Positions 32,459 to 44,278 of a stretch of 64,000 nt of DNA are shown one piece after another. The stretch spans positions 48,408,012-48,472,011 of the forward strand of contig CM059971.1 of the NCBI GenBank assembly GCA_030490835.1, read 5' to 3'. The position numbers and the translations under genes were made by a program. Position 1 is the stretch's first letter, and each line of letters starts with the position of its first letter. The stretch is from Annona cherimola. Taxonomy: Eukaryota; Streptophyta; Magnoliopsida; Magnoliales; Annonaceae. The notes under the pieces are model-generated. The model was not told the origin of the DNA. It saw only the letters and a list, made by a program, of their open reading frames with translations, and did no database searches.

Positions 32459-35103
32459 TGTGAAACCTTGATCTTAAACATGTGTATAAAACCCTAGGGT
32501 TGTAAACCCTAGGTAATATATTTAGAAAATATACATTTATGAGTATGAAATATGTGGAATAGAGGATAAAATAATTAATTATGAAATTCGGATGAATACT
32601 GCACGTGAATAGTACATGAATAGTAAACGTAGGATTAAGGAATATGTTAAGTTAATCACTTTAGATTAACTTAATCATAAAAGACGAAAAAGGAAGTTTC
32701 TCACTAAAGGACAAAATTGCTTTTTGGATTAAAATAATAATTTTCGTATTTTTATGGATTTTTGTGAAGAAAATGAAGAAAAATTCATATCTTGCAACCC
32801 GGATGTCGGATTGAGATGAAATTTTTTATGGATGGCCAAAATATGATAATGAACATGATGAGTGGTCCAAGATTGATCAAAAATTAGAAATCAAGGGTCA
32901 AGATGACACGTCAAATGATGATAAAAAAGTAACTTCTCTTTTTCATTAAATAGCTTTTGACTTTTTATTTAAATAAATAATTAAAAATAAAAAAATTAAA
33001 TGAAATGGATGCTGCAGCAGGGGGCAGTTGGAGGATTGACCAAAATCGATGGTCCATGATCAACCTCATCTTTAATCAACGGCTAAGATTTATTTAGCCT
33101 AAATTAAATAATTTTAAAAATAAAAAAATAGGTAAAAAATAGGGCTGCCATAGGGGGGCTGGAATAGGCCTAGGGTGGCTGCACAAAGCTCCATGTATTT
33201 TTAAAAATTATAAAAAAATACATTTTTATAATTAAATACCTCAAGCTAGGGGGTAAAATCTAATTTTGTGAAAAATCAAAAAGTATAAATAGTGGGCAGG
33301 GAGGACGTCCAAGGGCACTCCAAGCTTGAAGAATTCAAGCATTTCCACCCCCAAAATTCGTTTTGGCCTTAGAGAGAGAAGGAGAGAAGGAAAGAGAGAG
33401 AAAAAGAGAAGGAGGAGAGGAGTTCTCCACTTGGGGTAAGTGATTTCTACCCAAATTTCTTTTGGATGTTAATTAGGGTAAAAACATGCTTAGATAATGC
33501 CTAAGCATGAGAAAATAAGTATAGATATAATGCTTAAATGGAATTATGCCAAAACATCAAAAATTTGAAGTGAAGATAGGGTATTCGGGAAGATAACATA
33601 TGATATGTGAAAATAATGCTCCAAAATTGATAAATGATGATTTAGGATGTATGATTATGATAAATATAATGTTGAAATGATGATATATTAATTTCATGAT
33701 TTTTGGAATTAAGGATTATGCTTAAGTGAATTTATGTTGATTTTTAGTATATGGAGAAAATGATTTTTTTCGCTAAGAAAATGATGATAAATTTAAAATG
33801 TATGAAATTTCCTGTGATATACTAGGCATAAACTATGTCATGGTATTTTTTTTTTTGGAACCCATAAACAATAACCATGTCTCTATGAACAGTAACCTCA
33901 GATGAACAGTGATTTGCAACAGTGAACAACGTGATTTTGGAAAAAATTGAGATTTATTTTTATATTTTATGAGGATATATGGATGGAATTTTTAAAGAAT
34001 TTATGGATAAAAATTCATATAAGGAGATAATGACCAAGTATATTTATATGATTAACCTCTATAAAAATGAGGTAATGGATGATTATAAAGCATGCATGGG
34101 AAGTAAACTAAGACATGGAATGATATATATAAAATATCATTTTTCCATGTATAGGAAAAGGAAAGGAAAAGGAGGAAGATACGGACTGAGAAGGTAAGCA
34201 AGCTATATGCTTTCTAAAATATTTCTAAATGCTTGCAAATTGTTTGCTTACATATTTTATGAATTATATCTAAGGATAACCATTCCTATAATGCTTTACA
34301 TGAATGATTGCTAACTGCTTGTTAAATTACTTTCTAAATGATTTATCAAGTTTTATGGAGCCGACATATGTATGTATGAACATGGTGCACAAGGAAGAGG
34401 CTTTGGTGGAGGTAGTAAGCGGATTAGCGGGTCCCCCTTCACTATTGCCAAGTCACAAGGGCTGTGTGCCGGCGGCGTCCTCCCAGAGGTTGGAGGCACA
34501 AAGAGAGTCATGAATGAATGAATACATTGCATTATCATGAAATGCATGAAAAGGTTTCTGTCCCATTGGTAATTGATCACTTGGTAAGTGTCTCCTACCA
34601 AATGGGGAGAAATGCATTTGAATAAAAGAAAAATGTTTACTTGCCAAAGAAAAAGGCTTGCTTACTGAGTATTATTACTCATACGTGTATTCAAAATGAC
34701 AAACATGCTATGGAGCTGACTCATAAAGGATGTAAGGTAGAAATGACCTGCAAATTTAATTGCAGTTCTATGTATGCGTCCAAGGGGGTGAATGTGTGAA
34801 GATAGTATTTAAGACATGTTTTATGAATAATACAAGTATGAACGTAATTATGTGATTGTTGAAATATTTTAATGAAAGTAGATGATTTTATGATGATACG
34901 GATATGTCTATTATGAATGATGATGAGTTTATAATTATATGATTTATTCATGCTTAAGTGATGGATGAAAAGAAAAAAAAAATTTGGACGAGATCTAATT
35001 AAGAACCCGCCGCGTGATCAGGGCAACAATCCTGAGTCACGTTTACCAATCGACAAGATCCCAGAGTAAGGACAAATGTGACGCCCCGGTTCGGGGTGTT
35101 ACA
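32459..35103 (+). mobile_element. T3: solo LTR of family T in SirB gag
   Basis: 2645 bp from TGTGAAACC to GGGGTGTTACA, flanked by GTTAA at 32454-32458 and 35104-35108. The interrupted gag reads across when it is removed. It carries GATCACTTGGTAAGTGTC at 34575-34592 and a GC-rich terminal hairpin at 35077-35103. No coding capacity is recognised. Confidence 0.92.
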
Positions 35104-35428
35104 GTTAATGTATCTCATATCTCTTTCGCGGTCAAACAAGAGGATACTCTATCATATTCAGAGGCAGTAAGAGCACAAAATAATGAATTCACACCCTTAG
35201 CGTTTCTCTTAACAATTTCACTTCCTCATCGGTCCATTTGGAAGCTCTTTCATCAGTGGGCAGGGTCACACCGTCTTGGATTGCAATCCAAGAGTCCATA
35301 TTTGTAGCCATGATGAGTTGTTTCATACGTAGCTTCCAATAGCCAAAATTATTCCCATCAAACAAAGGTGGCCTAGTAAAAGATTAGTCCTCAGCAAATG
35401 TGGGAACGAAAGTAGATTGGGATGCCAT
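35104..35428 (-). pseudogene. gag: SirB Gag N-terminal fragment
   Basis: The ATG at 35428 begins the same MASQ-type start as SirA. The conserved GYWKLRMKQLI-like region is recognisable but carries a stop and frame damage. The sequence runs into the T3 duplication GTTAA. Confidence 0.88.
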
Positions 35429-35460
35429 GTCAAAAGATCTCTTTGATAAAACTCAAAGAT

Positions 35461-35476
35461 CTGCTCTGATACTACT
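35461..35476 (-). other. SirB primer binding site
   Basis: The minus strand has TAGTATCAGAGC, one mismatch from the SirA motif, next to the middle LTR. Confidence 0.75.
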
Positions 35477-37222
35477 TGGTGGTCTTGAGTTAACAGAAAT
35501 TACCCAAGAGGGGAGGGGTGAATTGGGTATTTAAAAATTTATAACTTAAACAGATACTTTACCCCGGATTAATCCAGTCCCCTTAATGAAGAAACGAAAT
35601 GGAAAGCAATATAATGTAAAGAGCAGAAATATAAATCAAGCAGGTAAGGTTTTTATAGTGGTTCGGGCAACCTCCCTACTCCACTCTTCCAAGCTCACAC
35701 TCCTTGTGACTTGGGTTCCACTATTGTATTCCGCGAATAAAACTTAGAGTCTCCACTCTCTTCTAGATTCTAGCTCTAGGGAGCATATACAACCAGAGCC
35801 TCTTGCTCTCTTCTAGATTCTAGCTCTAGCGGGCATATAACACAGCACAAGTAGGTGACGAGTTCCACTCCAATCACACACTACTTTGCTTTCACTTGAT
35901 CTTAGCTATCCAAGCTAAATCAAGTTCAATACAATAAAAAGAAACAATTAAAAGAAACTACACTTTACAGTTGTGTAGAAACAATTTGGCGCAGAGAAGA
36001 ACTTGTAGTAATGGCTTTGAAGATTCAGAAGTTGAGCTCTTGCAGTTTGAAGCGAAGTTCTTCTTTCTTGAATAGGCTTGATCTCTTTAATGCTCTTGAA
36101 GATGGGAGTTAAGCACACTTAATGATTTCCAGCTACTTCCCTCATCCACAATGAATGCCTTTTATAATTGTGGAGGGAATCTGAACGTTTGAAGGTAGGT
36201 GGCGCATTTAATGCGCCAACGTTCAAAAATTATCCGACCGTTGCGACCCAAGTCGCAGGTGGAGTCGACTTCGGATGCGACTTCGCCCAAGTCGCAGATG
36301 GAGTCGACTTCGGGTGCGACTTCGCTTCTCCGTAGCGACTTCAAGTTCCAGGTCGGGTCGACTTGGGTATCGACTTGACCCAAGTCGCAGGTGAAGTCGA
36401 CTTCGGGTGCGACTTCACCTTGTCAGTTGGCTTTGATGATCTTGAAGACTTTGGAAATTGCTTTGTTTTGCTTAGGCTTCTTTCCTTTAATTGCTTTCAT
36501 TCTAGAATGGTTCCTCATACTTGTAGATCTTATCAATCTTGAAGAGCATGTCTTTGATTCTTCTTGGATTAGCTTGAACCTTGTGAACCTTTGAAGAACT
36601 TGAATCTTACATGGTAGATTCATGCACCTTGCTTGCTTTTAATTCATATTGATCTTCATGACTTGATTATTTCTTCATCTTGGAGCATGCTTAAATTTTT
36701 GCCTTGGGCTTGATAAACTTGAGCTTGTATCCTTGATTTGGTCTTGAGAGATCTTAAGTTGATTCTTGGAATGAGCTTGAAACTGCATCTTTGAGCTTTG
36801 AGAACGTCAAGTCGAGCTTGGGGTCGACTTCGTCCGCGACTTCGCCCAAGTCGCAACTTGAGTCGACTTCGACCGCGACTTCGGCATTCTTCCATCCCAA
36901 ATTCAGCTCTGGAGTGAATCTCCCGACTGAATTTGATGCTGGAGTCGACTTCGTTTGCGACTTGGCTTCCCAAGTCGCAAGTGGAGTTGACTTGGCCTGC
37001 GACTTCACTTGTTCTTCTCCCATTTTCAACTCTGGACAGTTTTGGCTTCTTGAAGTCGATCTTGGAGTCGACTTGGGGAACGACTTGGCTTTCCATGCTT
37101 TATGTTCTTCAAATGTATATCCCTTAAACATATCCACAAACATGTTAGTAGCCAAGACTTACTCAAATTGATTTGTTAATCATCAAAACATAGATTTAAC
37201 TTATTTTCCACATATTTCCAAC
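35477..37222 (-). repeat. Shared middle LTR (SirB 5' / SirC 3')
   Basis: 1746 bp; the outer motif is mutated to TGGTGG on the SirB side and is CCAACA on the SirC side. Nearly identical to 42572-44278 apart from scattered substitutions and a segment of about 40 bp (around 37100-37130) absent there. TATAAAAG on the minus strand at 36159-36166. GTCGAC palindromes at about 36240-36420 and 36820-37090. Confidence 0.92.
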
Positions 37223-37620
37223 AATCTCCCTCTTTTTGATGATTGACAAAACCGATTTGAGTGTATACCTCTCAAGTGCTTAAAAAACAACATTATTATT
37301 TTTCATTTTGAAATTTTATCATACTTATGCTTATGCAAACATTCAAGTTGAAAACATTTAACAAACATATCCTACTCTTCTCCCCTTTAAGCATCCTACT
37401 CTTCTCCTCCTTAAGCATAATCATAAAGACTTATATCAAATCCTACTCTTCTCCCCCTTTGGGCTCAAATCCAATTCTTCTCCCCCTTTGGGCTCAAATC
37501 CTACTCTTCTCCCCCTTTTTGTCAATATATCAAAAAGTTAGAGGGTAAAGAAAGAGATAGGTGGGTGTGCTCCCCCTAAACAGGTGCTCCCCCTTAGTTT
37601 GTGCTAGGTTAAATTAATCA
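37223..37620 (-). repeat. SirC polypurine tract array
   Basis: After the main inverse tract (CTCCCTCTTTTTG, about 37226), a block of CCTACTCTTCTCCCCCTTT repeats occurs between about 37370 and 37520, with further CTCCCCCT at about 37570 and 37590. The third ORF and its leader are absent: pol begins right after this array. Confidence 0.8.
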
Positions 37621-40600
37621 TTCTCATGTCATTTCTAATCTTATAAAATGCTTCTTTTGCTAGGGGTTTTGTAAATATGTCTGCAACTTGATCCTCTGTT
37701 CATACATATACCAAACATATGTCATGATTTTCTACATGTTCTCTAATGAAATGGTGTCTAAGGTCTATATGTTTGGTCCTAGAATGCAAGACTGGATTTT
37801 TAGTTAAACATATGGCACTAGTATTGTCACATCTAATGGGTATATCTTTAAAATCCATGCCATAGTCCCTAAGTTGCTGTTTCATCCAAAGTAATTGGGC
37901 ACAACAGCTCCCGGCGGCAATATATTCGGCTTCCGCCGTAGATAGAGCAACACTAGTTTGTTTTCTTGAAAACCATGAAACCAACATGCTTCCAAGAAAT
38001 TGACATGTTCCACTAGTGCTTTTTCTATTTACTTTGTAACCGGCAAAATCCGCATCCGAGTAGCCGATTAGATCAAAATTAGAGCCCTTTGGATACCAAA
38101 GTCCTATATTGGTAGTGTCAACTAGGTATCTAAAAATTCTTTTAACAGCTACCAAGTGTGATTCTTTTGGACATGATTGAAATCTAGAGCACATACACAT
38201 ACTAAACAGTATATCAGGCCTAGAAGCAGTTAAATACAACAAAGAACCTATCATGTTTCTATACAATTTCAAATCAACTATTTTTCGTTTTTCATCTTTG
38301 TCGATTTTGATTGTTGAGCTCATTGGTGTGTTTGCTCCTTTGCTATTCTCCATGCCAAACTTCTTCAGCATTTCTTTGATATACTTGGACTGGTTGATGA
38401 AAATTCCTTCATTTAATTGCTTGCTTTGCAGTCCAAGGAAGAAATTTAGCTCTCCCATCATGCTCATTTCAAATTCTTTCTGCATAAGCTCAGAAAATTC
38501 TTGACAAAGAGTTTCATTAGTAGCACCGAAAATGATATCATCAACATAAATTTGAATGATCAATATGTCCTTTTCTTTATACTTGATAAACAAAGTGGTG
38601 TCTACCTTTCCTTTTTGAAAATCATGATCAATCAGAAATTTGCTTAATCTATCATACCAAGCCCTTGGAGCTTGTTTTAATCCATATAATGCTTTGGTTA
38701 ACTTGTATACAAATTTAGATTGATCTTTTTCCTCAAATCCAGGTGGTTGTTCTACATACACCTCTTCATTTATATATCCATTCAGAAATGCACTTTTAAC
38801 ATCCGTTTGAAACAATTTAAAGTTCATGTGAGATGCAAAAGCTAATAAGATGCGAATTGCTTCCAATCTAGCAACCGGGGCATAGGATTCCTCAAAATCT
38901 ATTCCTTCTTCTCGTGAGTATCCTTTTGCCACAAGTCTAGCTTTGTTTCTCACTACAAGTCCACTTTCATCTAATTTGTTCCTAAAGACCCATTTGGTGC
39001 CAATAACAGTACAATCGTTTGGTCTAGGAACGAGGTGCCAAACTTGGTTTCTTTTAAATTGATTTAGCTCTTCTTGCATTGCTATGATCTAGTTTTCATC
39101 ATCAAGAGCTTGATCAATAGTGGATGGTTCAATTTTAGATACAAAGGCGTATTGTCCACAAATGTTTTGTTTTGACCTTCTAGTTTTTACACCTTCATAC
39201 ACATTCCCTATAACTTGTTAATTGGATGGGCATGTTTGAATTTTAAATCAGTTGGAGGTTTGTAGGAATTATTACCTTCACTTACCCTTTCCTCCATTGA
39301 ATCTTCTTGCTTTTCCACATGCAGTTTCTCAAAATCACTTGCTATATCATCTGCATTACTTAAATCATCTTTTCTTTTGTAGCATGGGTTAGTTTCATCA
39401 AAAACAACATGTATGGATTCTTCTACAACTTGGTTTCTTTTATTGAATACTCTATATGCTTTGCTATTTGATGAGTAACTAAGAAATATTGCCTCATCAC
39501 TTTTAGCATCTAATTTTCACAAGTTGGTTTTTCCATTGTTTAAAACATAGCATGTGCATCCAAAAACATGAAAATAAGAGATATTTGGTTTTCTTCCTTT
39601 CCATAGCTCATATGGGGTCTTTTTCAAGATTGCTCTAATGGTAACTCGATTCAAAACATGACAAGCTGTACTTACAGCTTCACCCCAAAATTTCTTGGAT
39701 AATTTGCTCTCATTTAGCATTGTTCTAGCCATCTCTTGTATAGTTCTGTTTTTCCTTTCAACTACTCCATTTTGTTGTGGAGTTCTTGGTGCAGAAAATG
39801 TGTGATGAATTCTTTTTTCATTACATAACTCTATGAATCGTTTGTTTTCAAATTCACCACCATGATCACTTCTTATAGTCATAATAGTACTTTGTTTTTC
39901 ATTTTGCACCAAATTTACAAAAGTTGAAAACATAGAGAAAGCTTCATCTTTGCTAGCTAAGAGAATTATCCATGTGAATCTTGAAAAATCATCAACAATA
40001 ACAAATACATATTTCTTTCCACCAATGGTTAAAATATCGGATGACCCATATAGATCCATGTGTAGCAATTCAAGTGGCCTAGTGGTGGAGATTTCCTTTT
40101 TGGTAGAGAAAGGCATCTTAGGTTGTTTAGATAATTGACATGCCTTGCAAATTTTGTCTTTGTCATATTTCAACTTTGGCAAACCTTCTACCAAATTCTT
40201 TTTCCATAGAGTTTTAATGTTTGACATGTTTACATGTCCAAGCCTCTTATGCCAAACCCATGGATCATTATCAATGGCTATTAGACATTGACAATCTAGT
40301 TCATCAAGTGAAACCAAATACACATTTCCATGTCTTTTTCCACTAAACATGATATGTTCTCCATCAAATACATTACATATAGATGATTCAAACACAACCT
40401 TGTATCCTTTGTCACATAATTGACTAATGCTCATTAGGTTATGCTTGAGTCCTTCAACAAACAAAACATCTTCCATGCATGCATTTGAAATGCTATAAAT
40501 ATTTCATTTACCTTTAATTTTACCTTTCTCGTTATTACCAAAGGCAACCGTTCCGTCGTTGCAAGGCTTAAGTTTGTGAAATAGACTTCTTTCTCCGGTC

Positions 40601-40662
40601 ATATGCCTTGAACAACCGCTGTCCATGAACCATACGTTGTTTGCCTTTGCCTTGAAACAAAT
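37620..40662 (-). pseudogene. pol: SirC Pol with nonsense codons
   Basis: Integrase with intact HHCC His (RLGH), DHGGEF and NGVVER lies in 40476-39517; RT and RNase H in 39079-37700 include [20 protein letters not shown] and STAEAEY. The protease region upstream has a stop at about 40509, integrase ends at a stop at about 39516, the linker to RT has further stops, and RNase H is cut at 37700 where SirA has Lys. Most breaks are single-base nonsense changes. RT is the best-preserved domain. Confidence 0.92.
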
Positions 40663-41383
40663 CTGAAAAATAAAAAGGTAAATCTCATCTCTTTGGTACC
40701 CATTTTATGGGTCCATTTGGGTTAGTAATATAATTCAATCTTTATTGCTCAAACTTAGAAAGCCCAAATCTTGTGTTCCTTGGAACCTAAACTAATTTTG
40801 CACCATGGTCATATAATTTCTTAAAGTTACACTTATAGGCTTTATGACCCATTTTATTGCAGAAATTGCAAGTCATAGGTAATCTTGGAGTAGACCTCCA
40901 AGTATGCATTGGTTCAAACGTTGGCCTTCTAGTCCACACAACATTTTTCCTTTGTGGCTTGTATATAGGTGCAGTTTTGGTTTGATATTTCCCAAGTATT
41001 GGTATAGTTGATTTGCCACTTTCTTTTTGCTCAAATGTATAATATCCAAGGCCTCTTTTATTTGTTTGAGCAGTCATGTTCAGAAACATCTTCACATTTT
41101 CTCCGGGATTAGAGAACTTTGCTAATGATTCATTTAATGATTCGTTCTCCTTTTTCAATTTCTCTACTTCTTTCAACAATGATTCATTTTCCTCTGCTAG
41201 TTTTCCATTTACAATAATAACTGAGTTACATTGTTGTCTCTTCAATGTTAACTTGTTTCCTAGCTTTTTGATTTCCTCATATAATGAATCATAAGTAATT
41301 TGTAGTTCTTCTAACTCAGCACATTTGAGGCATTCTTGAAAAGAAGAATAATTTGATTGAGAATAGCAAGGTTTGGAAGTTAC
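40663..41383 (-). other. Candidate gag-pol intron in SirC
   Basis: GAG|GTAACT at 41384/41383 and TTTTTCAG ending at 40663 occupy the same codon-aligned positions as in SirA, but the interval is 721 bases rather than 722. Removing it again puts gag and pol in frame. Inference only. Confidence 0.35.
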
Positions 41384-42523
41384 CTCTTCATTGCTCGTGC
41401 ATTTTGTTGAGATGGTTTGTTCTTCCAAAACTTTAGTTGTGTTTAAACAAAACAATTCTTCTTCTTGTTCGATCCGTGCCATGCGGCATATTCTTGCGCA
41501 ATTTGCTGCATCGTAATCGTCGGTTGAAGAGCTGCTTGTTGATGAAGTCTCTTCATTGACGTACATGCCTCTTCCCTTTGGCTTTTGGTATTTTCTGCCT
41601 TCATGTCCTTCCTTCCTCTCTTGATACTCTTCCGGCGTAGGACATTGAGCTTGTATGTGTCCTATCCCGCCGCATTTGTAGCACTTCGTTGGCTCCTTCT
41701 TCTTCTCTCTTCGCGTTCTTTCTTTGAAGTCCTTGAAGTTCCTTTCTTTTCTCACAAATTTTCGAAATTTGCGAGTGAGAAGTGCAATATCTTCATTATC
41801 ATTATGCGAAGAGGAGGTAGACTCTTCTGAGTTGTGTGCCGCTTTTAACACGATAGTTCTCTTTCCTTTGTGTTGATCCTCATTCCTTTTCTTGATTAGC
41901 TCATGTGACATTAATGAGCTAATAAGGTCTTCTAGCTTTAAGGTGTTTAGGTCTTTTGCTTCTTCTATTGTTGTAATCTTTGGAGTCCATGATTCGGGTA
42001 TAGCTCTTAGGATCTTCATGACCTGTTCAGATTCAGAGATAGCCTTTCCAAGACCTTTCAAAGCGTTAGTAATTTTAGAGAATCTAGCAAACATTTCAGA
42101 AATATTTTCTGTTTCTAGCATTCTAAAGCTTTCCAATTCTCCTATCAAAATATTTCTCCTAGTCCCTTGGACTTGAGAAGTTCCTTCATAAATAGATGTT
42201 AGAGTATCCCATATTTTTTTAGCGGTTAGACAAGAAGATACTCTATCATATTCGGAAGCCGTAAGAGCACAAAATAAAGAGTTCATAGCCTTAGCATTGC
42301 TCTTGATGGTTCTTACTTCCTCTTCGGTCCATTTGGAAGCTCTTTCATCGATAGGCAAGGTTACACCATCTTGGATTGCAATCCAAGAGTCCATGTCGGT
42401 AGCCATGATGAGTTGCTTCATTCGAAGCTTCCAATAGCCGAAATTGTTCCCATCAAACAATGGTGGCCTAGTAAATGATTGACCCTCAGCAAAAGCGGGA
42501 ACGGAAGTAGATTGGGATGCCAT
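40787..42523 (-). pseudogene. gag: SirC Gag, truncated near the C-terminus
   Basis: A 578-residue frame from the ATG at 42523, closely matching SirA Gag. The first knuckle is canonical (CYKCGGIGHIQAQC), then the coiled coil, then the second knuckle (CNFCNKMGHKAYKC). It ends at TAG where SirA has Trp, a G-to-A change, so only the last residues are lost and the main domains are complete. A further in-frame stop lies before the original gag end. Confidence 0.92.
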
Positions 42524-42557
42524 ATCGATAAGATCTCTTTGGTAAACTCAAAGACCT

Positions 42558-42569
42558 GCTCTGATACCA
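42558..42569 (-). other. SirC primer binding site
   Basis: The minus strand has TGGTATCAGAGC, identical to SirA, next to the 5' LTR start at 42572. Confidence 0.9.
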
Positions 42570-42571
42570 CT

Positions 42572-44278
42572 TGTTGGTCCCGAGTTGATGGCAATTACCC
42601 AAGAGGGGAGGGGTGAATTGGGTATTTAAAAATTTATAACTTAAACAGATACTTTACCCCGGAATAATCCAGTCCCCTTAATGAAGAAACGAAATGGAAA
42701 GCAATATAATTAAAGAGCAGAAATATAAATCAAGCAGGCAAGGTTTTTATAGTGGTTCGGGCAACCTCCCTACTCCACTCTTCCAAGCTCACACTCCTTG
42801 TGACTTGGGTTCCACTATTGTATTCCGCGAATACAACTTAGAGTCTCCACTCTCCTCTAGATTCTAGCTCTAGGGGGCATATACAACCAGAGCCTCTTGC
42901 TCTCTTCTAGATTCTAGCTCTAGGGGGCATATAACACAGCACAAGTAGGTGATGAGTTCCACTCCAATCACACACTACTTTGCTTTCACTTGATCTTAGC
43001 TATCCAAGCTAAATCAAGTTCAATACAATAAAAAGAAACAATTAAAAGAAACTACACTTTACAGTTGTGTAGAAACAATTTGGCGCAGAGAAGAACTTGT
43101 AGTAATGGCTTTGAAGATTCAGAAGTTGAGCTCTTGCAGTTTGAAGCGAAGTTCTTCTTTCTTGAATAGGCTTGATCTCTTTAATGCTCTTGAAGATGGG
43201 AGTTAAGCACACTTAATGATTTTCAGCTACTTCCCTCATCCACAATGAATGCCTTTTATAATTGTGGAGGGAATCTGAACGTTTGAAGGTAGGTGGCGCG
43301 CATTTAATGCGCCAACGTTCAAAAATTATCCGACCGTTGCGACCCAAGTCGCAGGTGGAGTCGACTTCGGATGCGACTTCGCCCAAGTCGCAGATGGAGT
43401 CGACTTCGGGTGCGACTTCGCTTCTCCGTAGCGACTTCAAGTTCCAGGTCGGGTCGACTTGGGTATCGACTTGACCCAAGTCGCAGGTGAAGTCGACTTC
43501 GGGTGCGACTTCACCTTGTCAGTTGGCTTTGATGATCTTGAAGACTTTGGAAATTGCTTTGTTTTGCTTAGGCTTCTTTCCTTTAATTGCTTTCATTCTA
43601 TAATGGTTCCTCATACTTGTAGATCTTGTCAATCTTGAAGAGCATGTCTTTGATTCTTCTTGGATTAGCTTGAACCTTGTGAACCTTTGAAGAACTTGAA
43701 TCTTACATGGTATATTCATGCACCTTGCTTGCTTTTAATTCATATTGATCTTCATGACTTGATTATTTCTTCATCTTGGAGCATGCTTGAATCTTTGCCT
43801 TGGGCTTGATAAACTTGAGCTTGTATCCTTGATTTGGTCTTGAGAGATCTTAAGTTGATTCTTGGAATGAGCTTGAAACTGCATCTTTGAGCTTTGAGAA
43901 CGTCAAGTCGAGCTTGGGGTCGACTTCGTCCACGACTTCGCCCAAGTCGCAACTGGAGTCGACTTCGACTGCGACTTCGGCATTCTTCCATCCCAAATTC
44001 AGCTCTGGAGTGAATCTCCCGACTGAATTTGATGCTGGAGTCGACTTCGTTTGCGACTTGGCTTCCCAAGTCGCAAGTGGAGTCGACTTGGCCTGCGACT
44101 TCACTTGTTCTTCTCCCATTTTCAACTCTGGACAGTTTTGGCTTCTTGAAGTCGATCTTGGAGTCGACTTGGGGAACGACTTGGCTTTCCACAAACATGT
44201 TAGTAGCCAAGACTTACTCAAATTGATTTGTTAATCATCAAAACATAGATTTAACTTGTTTTCCACATATTTCCAACA
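42572..44278 (-). repeat. SirC 5' LTR
   Basis: 1707 bp with TGTTGG...CCAACA ends. It has TATAAAAG on the minus strand at 43253-43260, the GCGCATTTAATGCGC-type hairpin near 43299-43314, and GTCGAC palindromes at about 43330-43510 and 43915-44170. Short open frames on both strands are repeat shadows. Confidence 0.93.

Larger units (their letters stand above)
23294..44278 (-). mobile_element. SirB-SirC recombinant Sirevirus composite (LTR-SirB-LTR-SirC-LTR)
   Basis: Three LTRs (23294-25015, 35477-37222, 42572-44278) separate two different interiors in the same minus orientation. The middle LTR has a primer binding site on its left and a polypurine tract on its right, serving as 5' LTR of SirB and 3' LTR of SirC. 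The outer flanks (ACAGC and CCATA) do not match, and about 0.9 kb of host T2 LTR is missing between them. Confidence 0.9.

Noticed and set aside
33979..34197. Small hypothetical genes within T LTRs (33979-34197, 13385-13588, 48173-48512, 61443-61655)
   Set aside because: AT-rich or repeat-derived frames not kept between T copies.
23294..37222. SirB as a simple standalone element
   Set aside because: Its right LTR is followed by the SirC polypurine tract and not by host LTR sequence, so the LTR is shared.
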